The translations under genes and the position numbers were made by a program. Positions 32,881 to 45,500 of a DNA stretch of 64,000 nt are shown piece by piece. The first letter of the stretch is position 1; each line of letters opens with the position of its first letter. The notes below the pieces were generated by a model. It saw only the letters and a list, made by a program, of their open reading frames with translations. It ran no database searches and was not told where the DNA came from. Origin of the DNA: Scolanthus callimorphus (lineage: Eukaryota > Cnidaria > Anthozoa > Actiniaria > Edwardsiidae); the NCBI GenBank assembly GCA_033964015.1, contig CM066922.1, positions 248,001 through 312,000 of the forward strand, given 5' to 3'.

Positions 32881-32965
32881 TTCCCTGCTAGCAGAGGTCT
32901 CTTTTCTTTGCATTTCGCTGGCTGAGGTTCGCGAGGAAAAGAGACCTCTGCGCTGGGTCGAATCT
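32881..32965. repeat. Hairpin-forming repeat
   Basis: 'GCAGAGGTCTCTTTTC' pairs with 'GAAAAGAGACCTCTGC'. The start 'TCCCTGCTAGCAGAGG' is shared with the hairpin at 30025. Confidence 0.7.
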
Positions 32966-33826
32966 CGTTTTGTTTTGTCGCCGTCCACAACCTTGGACGG
33001 TTTGCTGACCGTTTTTGAGCCCACTATATGCGCACGCATATCTATCACGTTTTCCGCTGGGGGGCTCGAATAAGACATAGACATAGACATGTTTTATTGG
33101 CACATTGTAAATGACTAAATTTACATCAGTGTAATTCCAATAATAATATCAGCGGAAAACGTCTGTAGCCCCCCCCCCCCCCCCCCAATTTCTAATGATC
33201 CACCCCAGAAGCTCATAAGTACCCCTAACTGCCATGTGAGTTTCGCGGATTTTTATTTACGAATTTCTTACAATTTTTCGAGTCAGAAATATGAGATTGG
33301 GTCCCTGTGACAGGGGCGTAGCCAGGATTTGAGTAAGGGCAGGGGCAAATTAGATGGCGTGACTCTTCGATACTGTAATGTTAGATTAGATCCCGCGGGA
33401 TTCAAATCCCGCTTGGAACGGGATCTGTTTTCTCTGACGTCCGCCTGAAAAACACCCAAAGATGATCTACATTTTTTTGTATTTTGTTTACTATAGAATT
33501 GACTTCTGATATCTGTAACTTGAAACACATACAACAATGATCATGTATCCCTAAAAGAGAAAAAAAAACAGAAAACGACATTTTCTAGGGTAAAAAAGAG
33601 GCTTTTCACTTGAACAACAACTCACTCCGAAAGTAAACGCGGGAATAAGCGGGAAACTGCGGAGAAGAAAAACTTTCAACCATGCTCGGTTCGGGATCGT
33701 TTTCAAACTCATTCGTGCTACACTTTCTTTATGAAAGTCCAGCAGCCCTCGATCTTGATGATCTCGCTTCAATCTCGCTACTCATGAACTCATCGTTTAT
33801 TCTAACTGTAATTTACGACTCTTAGT

Positions 33827-33926
33827 TTGCATTTTCCAGCTGCACTTTCTAGTCTGCATTTTTTAGTCTGCATTTTCAGTCTGCATTTTCTAGTCTGCAG
33901 TCTGCATTTTCTGGTCTGCATTTTAT
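33827..33926. repeat. Minisatellite, TCTGCATTTTCTAG-type unit
   Basis: Seven or so copies of a 10-15 bp unit containing TCTGCATTTT in tandem. Confidence 0.85.
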
Positions 33927-34685
33927 ACTTGCCGATTCCATCCACTTCTCATTCGCCTTCATGGTCGCTAAGATCATTCGATTCAGTGACTAGCTGGATT
34001 CTCGTCCAAATGTGTGTTAAAACTAGTGCAAAAGGAGAGTGGATTTCATCTCCCTTTGCAAACTTTGAAAAGGCGCCAAGGGCAGAGAAAGTGCTGCTTT
34101 CTCATTGGCTAGTTGTTCCCGGGCACTCATTGGCTGATTGGTGCGGGATCTCGCGTAGTCAAGTCCCTGAATTGAATTCTCCTTCGTGGCTCCGTTGTTG
34201 CCTGTGGTGACACCGCGGCAAAACGCAGTTCACATGCGCTAAAGATTCACTGGCCTGTGAAATGAAGACAATTGAAAAAATCTACATAACAACAGCGGAC
34301 AATAAATTTTGACTTTAAATCAGAATTTTCGCCTCGGGTGCAGGCCTTAAATTTCGAGGTGCAAAAGTTCAGAGAAAGATATGATCATATTCTAGTTGCT
34401 CTGCAATTTTTGGCCTTACGTTTTGTGTCTGGAGCTTACGTTTTCCAAATTTTCAAGAGAGCACGAGACTTTGTTATGTATGACTATTTCTTTTGTTTTC
34501 ATTTCACAGGATGCGAATCCTTAGCGCATGGCAAATGCGTTTTGCCGCCGGTGTTGCCTGTGGTCGCCGAAAGTAGAGTCCAGAAACCTTTGTATGCGCA
34601 TGCGCTAGATCTGACCAAGTACTTGGTTTTTTTTGTTAGTGCGCATGATCCAAATACCGCTGTCGGAGATTGTCTGTTGAATTTT

Positions 34686-35130
34686 CGCATTCTCGTAACC
34701 AGAGCTCCCCGGCTCGTCTGCTCGCAGGGGAGGCTGCTCTGGTGACACCATTTCAATCTCGTACCCAGAGCCCGTCATCTTTTGGCCAGCGGCAAGAATC
34801 AGGGCTCTGGGGGAATCGATTTTTTTAAAACCCAGATTCTGGATTTCCGGTTTGATTGTTTGTATGAAAGTTCGTTACGTTTTTGACCTATCACGCATGC
34901 TCGCAAATCGGATTCCCCCAGGGCCATGAATCTTGCCGCTGGCCAAAAGATGACGGGCTCTGGGTACGATGTTGCATCCATTTGAGGACCTTTGCTTTGG
35001 CTGGTTTTAAACGTTGGTGCATGCGCAGAAAGATCTTTTTCTCAACGGCTCTCGATCTCGTACCCAGAGCCCGTCATCTTTAGGCCAGCGGCAAGATTCA
35101 GGGCTCTGTGGGGGATAATCAATTTTTTTA
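34686..35130. repeat. Cluster of CGTACCCAGAGC elements, direct and inverted
   Basis: 'CTCGTACCCAGAGCCCGTCA' occurs at 34757 and 35055, and inverted near 34953-34970. The following 'GGCCAGCGGCAAGA' is copied with it. Related ends are seen at 4826, 27385, 34690 and 47890. It is probably one MITE family inserted repeatedly in the same place. Confidence 0.7.
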
Positions 35131-35389
35131 TGTCAATTCTGGGCTTCCGGTTTGAAAAAAATGTTGCTGAATTTTGCCATAAACTGCTGTAGATCTTAGT
35201 TCTCTAACTGTTTATTGGTGTTTAGGGATTTTTCTTGCATTTTATGAAGTTTTGTGTGTTTTAAAGGTGAGTTCGTTATGCTCTTGATCTACCACGCATG
35301 CTCACAAATTTGAATAAACTTTGAAGTATATGCAGGACCGCTTACAAGTAAAACTGAAGCTGGATCCAATAAAGGACCTATCAACCAGT

Positions 35390-35979
35390 AGATATGTAAG
35401 AAAGAATAAAAACTTGAATGGTTGATTAACAGCTTATAATTTTCATTTACACGATATTTCGGTCAGCCAGTACCGACCTTCTTCAGGTAATGGTGAATAT
35501 TTACATTGGTAACTACTATAAATAAAATAACCGTCAAAATTCAAACGTGAAATAGATACATACAAGTGGAGTGTCACGTGATAAAACGTAACAGGAAGAC
35601 ACAAAAAGATACACGCATACATAAAGATCTAACAGCTGAAATTATTAAAATTTTCGTCTCTAGTATTGAGACCTTTGGGGGATAAAGTTTGACCTCTGTT
35701 GATAAAAAAAGCCTCCCTAGCTTTCCTAACAGAATCTCTTTTGTTAGTCAGTCGTTCTAAAGGGATAAGTAGCATGTCTGTGGATGTATGGTTAGGGGTG
35801 TTATGAAAATGGAGAGCGGCGGTAGTGGGTGTAGATTGGCTGTCAGAGTCAAGTGTGCGTCTGTGCTTATTGAAACGTTCCCGTAATTGTCGTTTGGTTT
35901 CACCTATGTATTGAAGTTTACAGCGCTTGCAGTGAATCATGTATATAACATTAGAAGTTATGTTATATACATGATTCAC
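35390..35979 (-). mobile_element. Penelope-like element, 3' end
   Basis: The minus-strand frame 35979-35629 encodes a GIY-YIG endonuclease domain (VIYMIHCKRCKLQYIGETKR, then RERFNKHR), the C-terminal domain of Penelope-like retroelements. A 3' UTR with a hammerhead-like core follows. At 35955-35995 a short inverted piece repeats the same start, so the element's left boundary is a head-to-head junction. The RT domain is absent: it is 5' truncated. Confidence 0.8.
35450..35492 (-). ncRNA. Hammerhead ribozyme-like core in Penelope 3' UTR
   Basis: On the minus strand: CTGAAGA (35486-35480), a GGTC...GACC helix, then GAAA (35460-35457). This is the conserved core order of a minimal hammerhead, which is known from Penelope-like elements. 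Folding and cleavage are not tested. Confidence 0.55.
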
Positions 35980-36454
35980 TGCAAGCGCTGTAATGTTTTT
36001 CTTAATGTTTACTGTATTTTTCTTCTAAAAAGGGGGTCACAGGCACCCCAGGGCCCTCGTGGTTACTCCCCTGCTCTAGAGGAGCATGTCTTTTGACTGT
36101 TACCATGAAACTAGCGCCCAACCAAAGAACCCGCTCCCGATAGAGGCTCCCTGCATGCAATCGCATGTAAGCGGTCAGATACTCCAGGGGCGTAGCCAGG
36201 GGGGGGGGGCTTTCTCGGAAATTTTCCCATAGATTTACTGTATTTGCCCCCCCCCCCCTTTTTTTTCCTTGGGTTTGCTCAACTCCATGCACATCAAGGC
36301 TCTAAAGACAGATTATTGATGAGAATCCATTTCAGGAAGACTGCCTTTCAGGAATTAATGAAGAAGCTACGCCCCTGCTGTGATGGTACAAACCATTCCG
36401 ACATTCCGATTAGATCGACCTCGCCCCAGTCCCTTGGCGCGAACCCACAATAGG

Positions 36455-36467
36455 CAAGATGGCGGAC
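36455..36467 (+). promoter_or_regulatory. YY1-type CAAGATGGCGGAC motif upstream of SLCO
   Basis: This motif is common at metazoan housekeeping-type transcription starts. It lies 122 bases before the SLCO start codon in a locally GC-richer stretch (36400-36500). No TATA box is evident. Confidence 0.4.
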
Positions 36468-36588
36468 AGGCGCGTGGAAATTCGTGGAAATAGCCTCTCA
36501 CGAAATTCCCTGCTGTAGAACATCATGAACGCAGGAAATATTACACACCAAAACACAGAGTAATTACGATCTGTTAGCGGTCTTCAAC

Positions 36589-39500
36589 ATGAAAGAACTT
36601 ACACAGCAAGAACTTAGATACGGTTGGGGAAGCTTTCGGCCATTGTTTCTTCGCCATTTGAATGGCCCTAAATGGTTTTTATTTTTCTTTACCTCAGCAT
36701 CGCTGATATCAGGTAAGATCATGTTGTATTGAATATTCCGACAATAGCTGAGCTAAAATGACCTCGAATATTTATTAAAAAGAACCATGGCTTCTTTCTC
36801 AAGACTCGATTGAGTGAGCTCATTTTCGGCATTGATCACAATGTTGATCGATGTTTACATTGTTGTTGGTGTTTAGCAGACCACTTCATCTTGTTCTGTG
36901 TTTAGTGGCTATATTTGCGAAGTTGAAAAACACAAGAAAACAAAAGTAGCCTCTGCTCGTTGGAAAAGGTTGAGCTGATTTGTCTTGTATATAACAAGAC
37001 ATTTTCAACTTTCACTTTCATTTAAATTGGGCAACCTTCCGTAAGCCAAGAAATCGGATACGTATAACTCGGTACTAGAGGTTAGTGTTACAAGTGTAAG
37101 CTTATATTTCAGATCACTCATCGTGAGTGAGAGATTATTTAAAAGTTTGCTTGTAAATGTAATCGGGGAAATCCTGATATTATTATTTTGCTTCAAATTC
37201 TGTGTGGAAGTGCTGCCGTAAAATTCGAAAATAAATCCTTGTTTTGAAAAACACAATCACTTGCCCTGACGACTGCACAACCTCGTTCTCAGGGCGGACG
37301 GTGTAATTTGCAGGTGCAGGTGTCTATAAATAGTCTATAATCTATATACAGGTTATTGATTCCAACTAACCAATCTTATCCAGTTTGTCACTGAGTAGAG
37401 GTGAGTCAATAGCCATGAGCAGTCCAAACACCAAATGCTGTTTTTTCATTAAAGTCGTTTTTGTTTGATACTTCACAGGAATGGGGCTACCTTTTATCGA
37501 ACGTTTCTTAGCTTAGAAAGAACAGTCAGCGTCTTAACTAACCCTATTGTGAGATAAACATTGAAACGCCGCCGATAAAACCCGAACTCGTAGTCTAATT
37601 GTTAAATGTATCAGGTGATAAGGTTGGTTGCCTGTGTAAACAAAATGGCCGAATCGCTGCGGCGTTTCGATGTTTATCTCGCAATAGGGTTAGTTAAGAC
37701 GCTGACTGTTCTTTCTAAGCTTAGAAATGTTTGATAAAAGGTAGCCCCATTCCTGTGAAGTATCAAACAAAAACGACTTTGATTAAAAAACAGCATTTGG
37801 AGATTGGACTGCTCACGGCTCTTGACTGACCTCTACTCGGTGACGAACTGGATAAGATTGGTTAGTTGGAATCAATATAACCTGTACATAGATTATAGAC
37901 TATTTATAGACACATGCACACCCTCACCCGCACCTGCACACCTGCAAATTACACCGTCCATTCTCAGGGTCTTCTGGGTAATTTTCAAGATGGTGGGGTC
38001 TTTCCACAGGGAGACTGCCTAAGAAAAACAGACCCTGGGAACAAGGTTTTTGTCACAGTGCCTTATCTTAGGGACAGGAGCTTCTGCAGTAAAGACAAGG
38101 TTTTTTTTTTCCCTGTCACATCAAAACCTTAATTTAAAGGACATTTTTTACAGAAATAACATATTTCAACAGAACATTCATTTAAAAAAATGATGGTGAA
38201 CACCTCTTGAAAGTAAATCTACCTAGTCAGTTACACATATTACCATTATTCTCTTTTATTTTCGTTTCCTTCTTTGTGTCTTTTCTGCTGTGCACGATGC
38301 CAAAAAAGAAATAGTCTCTGCACATAGATTAAGTTCCTCCATTAGTACTAGCCTCCCCACCCCCTAATGTATCAGTCAATTCCAGTGGTGACCATCCCCC
38401 CTCCTCCCCCGGGACACCGTGGGGCATTTGCACACCACTGCCTTCCCTGGGGTGGGAAATTTTGAAAATTTGTTTTTCCCTGGGGGAGGGGGGTGGTGAA
38501 TTTTGGTTTTCTAATCTCAAGCTCCTCGGGTTTTGCGGAACTACAACACCAGTTATAATAACTATCGATTGGCAGTTACAATGTCCCAGTTACAGAAAAT
38601 AACGCCACATAAAATATAATGCAGAGCAATGGCCTGTATACACCACGTTAACAGATTTCACAATTTCGTCTCAGTGGAAAAACATAAAAATGATTGAGAC
38701 TATAAACAGAGGTCCAATTTCGCAAAAAGTCGAGTAACATAACTGCGAAATAGTTGCTCTGCAAATAGAATAAAGGTAAATTTTGCATTGAGAGATTCCG
38801 GGGACAATTTGCAGCCAAATGGCTACAAACGCGAATGGCCTAGGAATGTCTACCGATATTGTACTAATACCTTAGTTTCACTTCTTTATTTATATTTTGT
38901 CTCACTTTCAGTGAAATGAGAACTCGTTCAAAGACGAGAAAACTAAAGTACATTTAAAAATGAATTATAAATGCTCAGGCAGTATAAATGGAGTTAAAGT
39001 TTTTGTTGTGAAGCTTTGTCACGCAGAGTTGATGGAATCTTACCATCTTTTTCTCGTTCCGGGGGAGGGGCATTTTTCCGCTTTTTGTGTTCCCAGCCGT
39101 GGGGTATTTTGCATTTTTGCTAGCCCGGGGGCGGGTAGTTTTCAGTTTTATTTTTAGAAATGACCAAAATCCTGGGGGTTGCCCGGGGGGCATGGCCACC
39201 GCTGGAATTGACTGATACATAACACACACACGTTATGTTCATTCTGATACAAGAAAAAATCAAGGACAGAAAATTAAACTGAGAACGTACCGAAAATTCA
39301 AAGTAGATTATATCGAACAGTATCTGAGCCAGGTCACCAATCACAGTCACCATGAAATGGGGCACTACCAAAGGCCCTACAAAGCACCCGAAGAAAGAAT
39401 ATGTGAGAATTGTCATGAAAAAGGAACTGAAAACAAAGAGCATTATTTAATTCATTGCCCAGCTTATAAAGATAAACGTGAAGAGCTGGTTAAATTTATC

Positions 39501-42500
39501 GAGAAAATGGAGAGGGTTAAATTTTAATAAATGTCAACTGAAAGTGCTTTTCAGGCAAGAATATTCACAGGCAAGAATATTCTAACGCAAAGGAAATTGC
39601 AAAATTTATAGATTGTGGTTCTCTCTCCGAAATTATTTTGAAGAGAATTGTAAAATGGGAAACATACTTTTTATTTAAATTTATTTGGGTTTAAGTCTAT
39701 AATACAATTTTGTATACGATTCCAAATAAAAATGTCTGTCTTATAATATATACCCTCCCCCCCTCCCTCCAGTATATAAGTGGCTCACCATCTCAGAGGA
39801 TAGGATAGGCTCTGGTAACGGCCATCTGAGGGCCTTTGCAGGTCCACATCTTTAAAGGATCTCACGCTGCCCATAATGCACTGCTTCACCACCATTTTCA
39901 ATATCTGACTAAACAAAAAGTGTTGAGGTTAGAGCAATTTACTATAGAAGTGCAAGAAAACTTGTAATTATAGTAGAATTCCTTTGCATTAAGTCAGAAT
40001 TTCTGATGGTAATGAATCATGAACAAAACAAAGCAATGCATGATGGGCAGGGTGAGACGGATCCTTTAAAGATCCTGTGTCAGCCACTCCTTTGTTATTG
40101 TTTTCGTTCGATATTTGAAGATGAATAACACAATATGGAAATATCTAAATTAACATAAAAACAAGTTTTACCAAATTTGATTTACCAAATTCAATCAAGA
40201 ACATTGCTCAGTCTATATTCTCTAAATCAGCCGATGGAGATGGATAGCTTCTCCGACTTGGTATATTGCTATGCTGTCAAAATGGCGGCTGGCATGGGCT
40301 CTTTAAGTCCTAAAAGATCTCCCAATCTCCCTGAAACCAATGATTTTAATCCCTTAAAGATACAATAATCATCCCGACCAAATAATATAGGCGACCGGCC
40401 CCCTCCCAGGATGAGAATGTGCTACAACCATGTACATTTACTCTGATATTCAAATATATGCAAGGTTGTTTGTAAAAGTGGAGGGCAGGTTTCTTAAATT
40501 GTTCAGTAGTTATAAATTGTTGTTTTATAAGGGGGAGGTCCTTATTTCTTTCAATTTGCAGGGATATTGAAATACAAAATTGGTTCATTTTAGGTATTGT
40601 TCAACTTGGAATCCGTCTTATCATACTCCAGTCCATTGAAAGGCGTTATCACATGACTAGCCAAGAAATTGGTGCCATATCTGCAGTTGGCAATGTAGCT
40701 GGTCTAGTGGCAACATTAGTTACTAGTTATGTTGGTGGATATGGCAACAAGATAAAATGGATGGGATTTGGCCTGTTAACAAAAGGTACATCTTTATACT
40801 CTTGTGATCTGGCTGGCAGTCATTGCCTGGACTGTGGTGACCTCAAACAATAGGATGGAAAATATTTTACGAAATAAGATTATGGTTTGAATAGAATCAC
40901 AGAATTCATCCTGGGTATTGTTATGCATCAGTGACTTTTTTTACGAATAGTGAGACCATGTTGTGTATAATGAAATTCCTTCCAAAAATATGCATCCCAA
41001 TGTTTAGACGTTTAGATCCTACAACTTTGGGAAATTTCTGTGGCTAGTAGATACTGTACAATTCTATTCTTCTTCTTGAGGCTTGCTGATGAACCTACAT
41101 GATTTCTATCACCATTCACAAACATTTTGACTTCTTGCAGGAATTGGATGTTTACTTCATGCATTTCCCCATGTTCTGTCTGGCCCTTACAGACCTAAAA
41201 CTCTTGCCTCTGCCTACCAAAGCCAGGAACTTTGCTCCCATGGCAACTCTACCAGCCTTGATCATTTCTGCCAGGATGGCGATGGGTCTGACTGGTATTA
41301 CATCATGATATTTTTCCTAGCTGAAATTTTGATCGTGGCTGGAGGTGCTCCAACGGTACCTCTTGGCCAGGCATACCTGGACGAAAACACCCATCCAAAG
41401 GATTTTCCCATATACCTGGGCATTTTCTTGACAGTGACAGCTCTTGGTGTTGGAATTGGACAGGTGCTTGGTGGGTGTTCCTAGGGATCTATGTTGACAT
41501 AGAGCTAGTAAGTAATTTACAGTGGATTACTTGTAACATTGCTTTGTGATTGGCCAAGGAAATGAGCTGTTCTCCATGAGCGCCAATTCAGTGTACACTA
41601 CCAGGTGTAGGTAATTACAGGTCGCAACTTCTTCAGCATGATTGCTTTGTGGCTTTTACACTGTAAATTATGCTTTTGGTTCGCTAGGTGAATTTAGTTT
41701 CCAATTTATTTTTTCTGAAATATTTCGTAAGTATGATCTACACTGTATGTCACATTATCTTTATTACTGCCAAAACAGGTAGTGACTTTTGAATTTACGG
41801 TATTTATAGTTTGAGAAAAAAAAACGAGGTCGCATTAATTGCTTAAATTTTAGTCGCAAATTAGAAACGATTAGTCGTAAAAGCGAATCATGCAGGTGCA
41901 ATTTCCAGCCCTGCAGTGCATTATATTTACTTTAGAAAATAACATCTATGTTGTATTGTGAATGTGCGCATTCTGATTGGTTGAAAAGCGTGTTTGCTAA
42001 GAGACCTGAGAAACACGATTGTCACGCAACGCTGTCGCGCGTGTGTATGTTATTTTCTAAAAGCAATAAAAATACTTTCTGCGTGCTCTCTGGTTTCTTA
42101 CAAACACTCGGGGAATGTTGGTCGAACTGATAAAACTTGAAAGACACTCGCCTTCGGCTCGTGTCTTTCAAGTTTTGATCAGTTCTCCCAACATCCCCCT
42201 CGTGTTTGTAAGAAAGCAGAGAGCACGCGGAAAGTACTTTTATTGCTTAAATATTATACCGGTATTGAGACTCAGTGGCACATCACAAATTGTCCAGGAT
42301 TACCCTCTCCCCTTCCCCCCACTCGGATTTTCTCACCATGAAGTTCTTCAAATTAGCTAGTAGAGTCTTTATGGAGAATTAATTCGAGCTTTTCTTTTAA
42401 ATGAGGGTCCTAAAATTGTAATTTCAACAGAAGTTTGAAAAAATCTAGGGATTCAAATTTATCGGTTGAACGTTGGACATGACTGTAGTCAAAGGAATGT

Positions 42501-45500
42501 GATCACGTGCACCGAACATTTCAGTTGCAGACACAGCAGAGATTTCTGTTTCGTAAATTTACCTCTAAATTGCAGAACTCCTAGGTAACAGTATTGAATG
42601 TTTCAGCGCGGTGCTCGTACGTCTTTTCTCGCATAGGGAAGCCGGGACCGGCGCGTTAAAGGACGCACGACTGTTTATTCACTCAGCTCTTAGTTATATT
42701 AATTCTCGTTGATGATTTTTGAAATGCCTATCCTCAAGATATTTCTCGTTTCAGCCTGAAGATCTAAAGTACATGACATCAGACGATCCCCGTTGGGTCG
42801 GGGCCTGGTGGCTAGGATATTTCGGCGGCGGGTTAATAACACTTGTTATTGCCCTCGCCATTAGCGGATTCACTGCGGTATTGCCCGGTTCCAAAGAACG
42901 CCGAGAGGAGTTCATCCACAAAGGGGACATCCCTACCTGGGATGAGCTCCATGGGTCTGTTCGAGACATCATCCCGTCCACCAAGAGATTATTAAGAACC
43001 CTACGTTCATGTTTAATAGTATGGCTATCTGGGTGGGCGTTTTCTTCCTCAGTGGAGTTGCTCCCTTCGCATTTAAGTATATAACATTCAAGTTTGGTAT
43101 CTCACCGAGCACAATAACAAGCGGAGTGGGTGTCCCCAGTGTTATCGTCACTCTAGGTAAGCCCCGTCCGTCATTATCCACATTATTATACATTGTATTC
43201 ACTATCTCTATTCTGATTGGCTAAGAGCATGCTGATTCTTGAAGAATCAGTTAGCTGATTCCTGATTCTACGCGCGCAATGCATCATTGGACTAGAGCAT
43301 AATGGGACTATTTGTGTAAAAGAAACTGCTTGACAGAAAACAAACTTTGTTCATCGCAAAAGTATTTTTACTGAATCAATTGTATAAAACAATTCTTGAA
43401 TACGGTTTTGTGATATCCGGAATAAACAATGTCTCGCCAAGATATCACAAAGACCTCATCCAATAATTACTTAAAATCGGTTGTTTTTCGCTGTACATTT
43501 TCAAAACTGGGTTGTCAAACCATCAGATTTATTAAGCACTGTGGACCATCAGCGATCCGGGACACTTTAGATCTGATGGTCGATTTTTCTCGATTGTTTT
43601 CCGTAAACCGATCAACTTTGTTTGTAGATGGTAGATGGTTATCTCGAGATTTCCACGCTCAATTCTATAGGATGGTTTCCATGTGTTACAGTTATCGTGA
43701 ACGAAGTTCTGCGACAGCTACAACATATGGAAACCGGGTGTCGTAGAAGTCGCGAAACTCCAGTTGCAGCTGTCGCCGAGATAGAACACGGACGATTCCT
43801 GTAACACGAGTTACAGCAGTCGCAAGAGTCACAGATAGAACACGGGTGATTCCTCTTACACGAGTTACAGCAGTCGCAAGAGTCGCAGAAGTCGCGAACG
43901 TTACAGGTGTCCATATGTTGCATCTGTCGCAGAACAACTTTGTTCACTATAGCTGTTGCAGAACAAGTGAGTCCATGACAGCTGCGCCAGCTGCAACATA
44001 TGGGAACCATCCTTATACCCCATCGAATGAAAACAATATCAAAGGAGTGGCTGCCCGGGGGGTTCCTATTTGTAACCTATGTTTCGAAGTGCTTGAAATC
44101 CAGAATCGAATTTCGGACAAAATTGTTGAGAACTTCAATTTCGTACAACGAAGGCCCAAATTTGAAACTGACTTGTTGGATAAAAAATGTTGAGATCTTC
44201 CGAATGTAAATTTTGACCACGATATATATTGGTAACACTTTGCCATCCCTACACCAGGCAGTGCATGCATTTGTTTCAGAGCCGGAAAAAATTCTTCCTT
44301 GATCGCAGGGCTTGAAATTGTGCCCGATACAAGCGTAAATTCACCTAAATAATGTCCTTTTACGCCTAACTTTTTAGACATAGGCGTATTTTCAGTTTCT
44401 ACAGTGTGCTCCTAGTGGATTTACGCCTAAATTTTTTGGTACAAGGCGTAAAATTACGACTGATTATTTCTTAATTTCGAGCCCTGGATCGGACATATGT
44501 CTAAATATTTTTTTTCTTGGTTGTCTCTACTGAATGAAATTGGTCGGGCGTTTGGCGATTTTGATCGGACAATGTCCGATGATCAGCAGTAATTTCCAGC
44601 TCCGTGTTCAGTGTCTAACCTTTTTTTTCCTTGTGTTTTTCGTTGTTGTCAATAGGAGGCATTATTGGTGGCAGCTTGCTTGTACGCCGACTTCATCTGA
44701 AGGACGTGTGCAAGGGTTCAGCCAAGTTGTGTATGGTGTTGTCTATTATTGGACTGTTATCTGTTCCTGCCTTCTATATTCCTGGCTGTAAATCACTGGA
44801 CTTTGCTGGCGTCAATGTGCCCTTCAAGGGGAAGTAAGTCGCTAAAGACAATCAGCTAAGGCTGGATCAAACAACAACAGGAGCCTGTTACCTACAGCGT
44901 CCATCTCGATCCATCTCGCATGTCTAAAGCCTGGTGCACACTTGCGTCATAACGACATAAGAAAAATGTCACGCGAACAAAATTTAGTGGTTTCAAGAAG
45001 TTGAAGTCGACAAAAAATAACATAAGATTGCTTTGGTGAAGTAATCTAACGAAGATCCATAGAAAATAGTGATTGCTTCAATTGTTTCAATCCCGTGCTT
45101 TTTTCGTTGTAACATAAGGTCCTTATGTCGTTATGTCGCTAGTGTGCACTGGGCTTTACAGGTTATCATCCCACTTGAGTTCGTCAGCCAATCAGGAACG
45201 AGATCTACTGTCCTGATATTCTTCAGTATCGGGTCACTAACCTGATATGCGATAAAATATCAGGAACAGTTCATATAAAACTCTTGTAAAACGACTTGAA
45301 AAATACTTAAAACATCAATTTTCTTCAGTAAAATAATTAGAATAAATATAGTCGGGAGTTCGCGACGGCAAAAACCACAAAATGGTTTTCTGTCGCGATG
45401 TCAAAATGAAGTTCGTCTTTACCAAAATGCAATCATTTTTAGCTGATAACACATAAGTTTTTTTCTTTATTTGGATGTTTAGGTGGGATGATAAATAAAC

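Noticed and set aside
43639..44010. Cys-rich minus-strand frame (repeated CDSCDCCNSC)
   Set aside because: The periodic cysteines come from a duplicated 'CACGAGTTACAGCAGTCGC' unit inside a MITE; there is no start context or exon signal.
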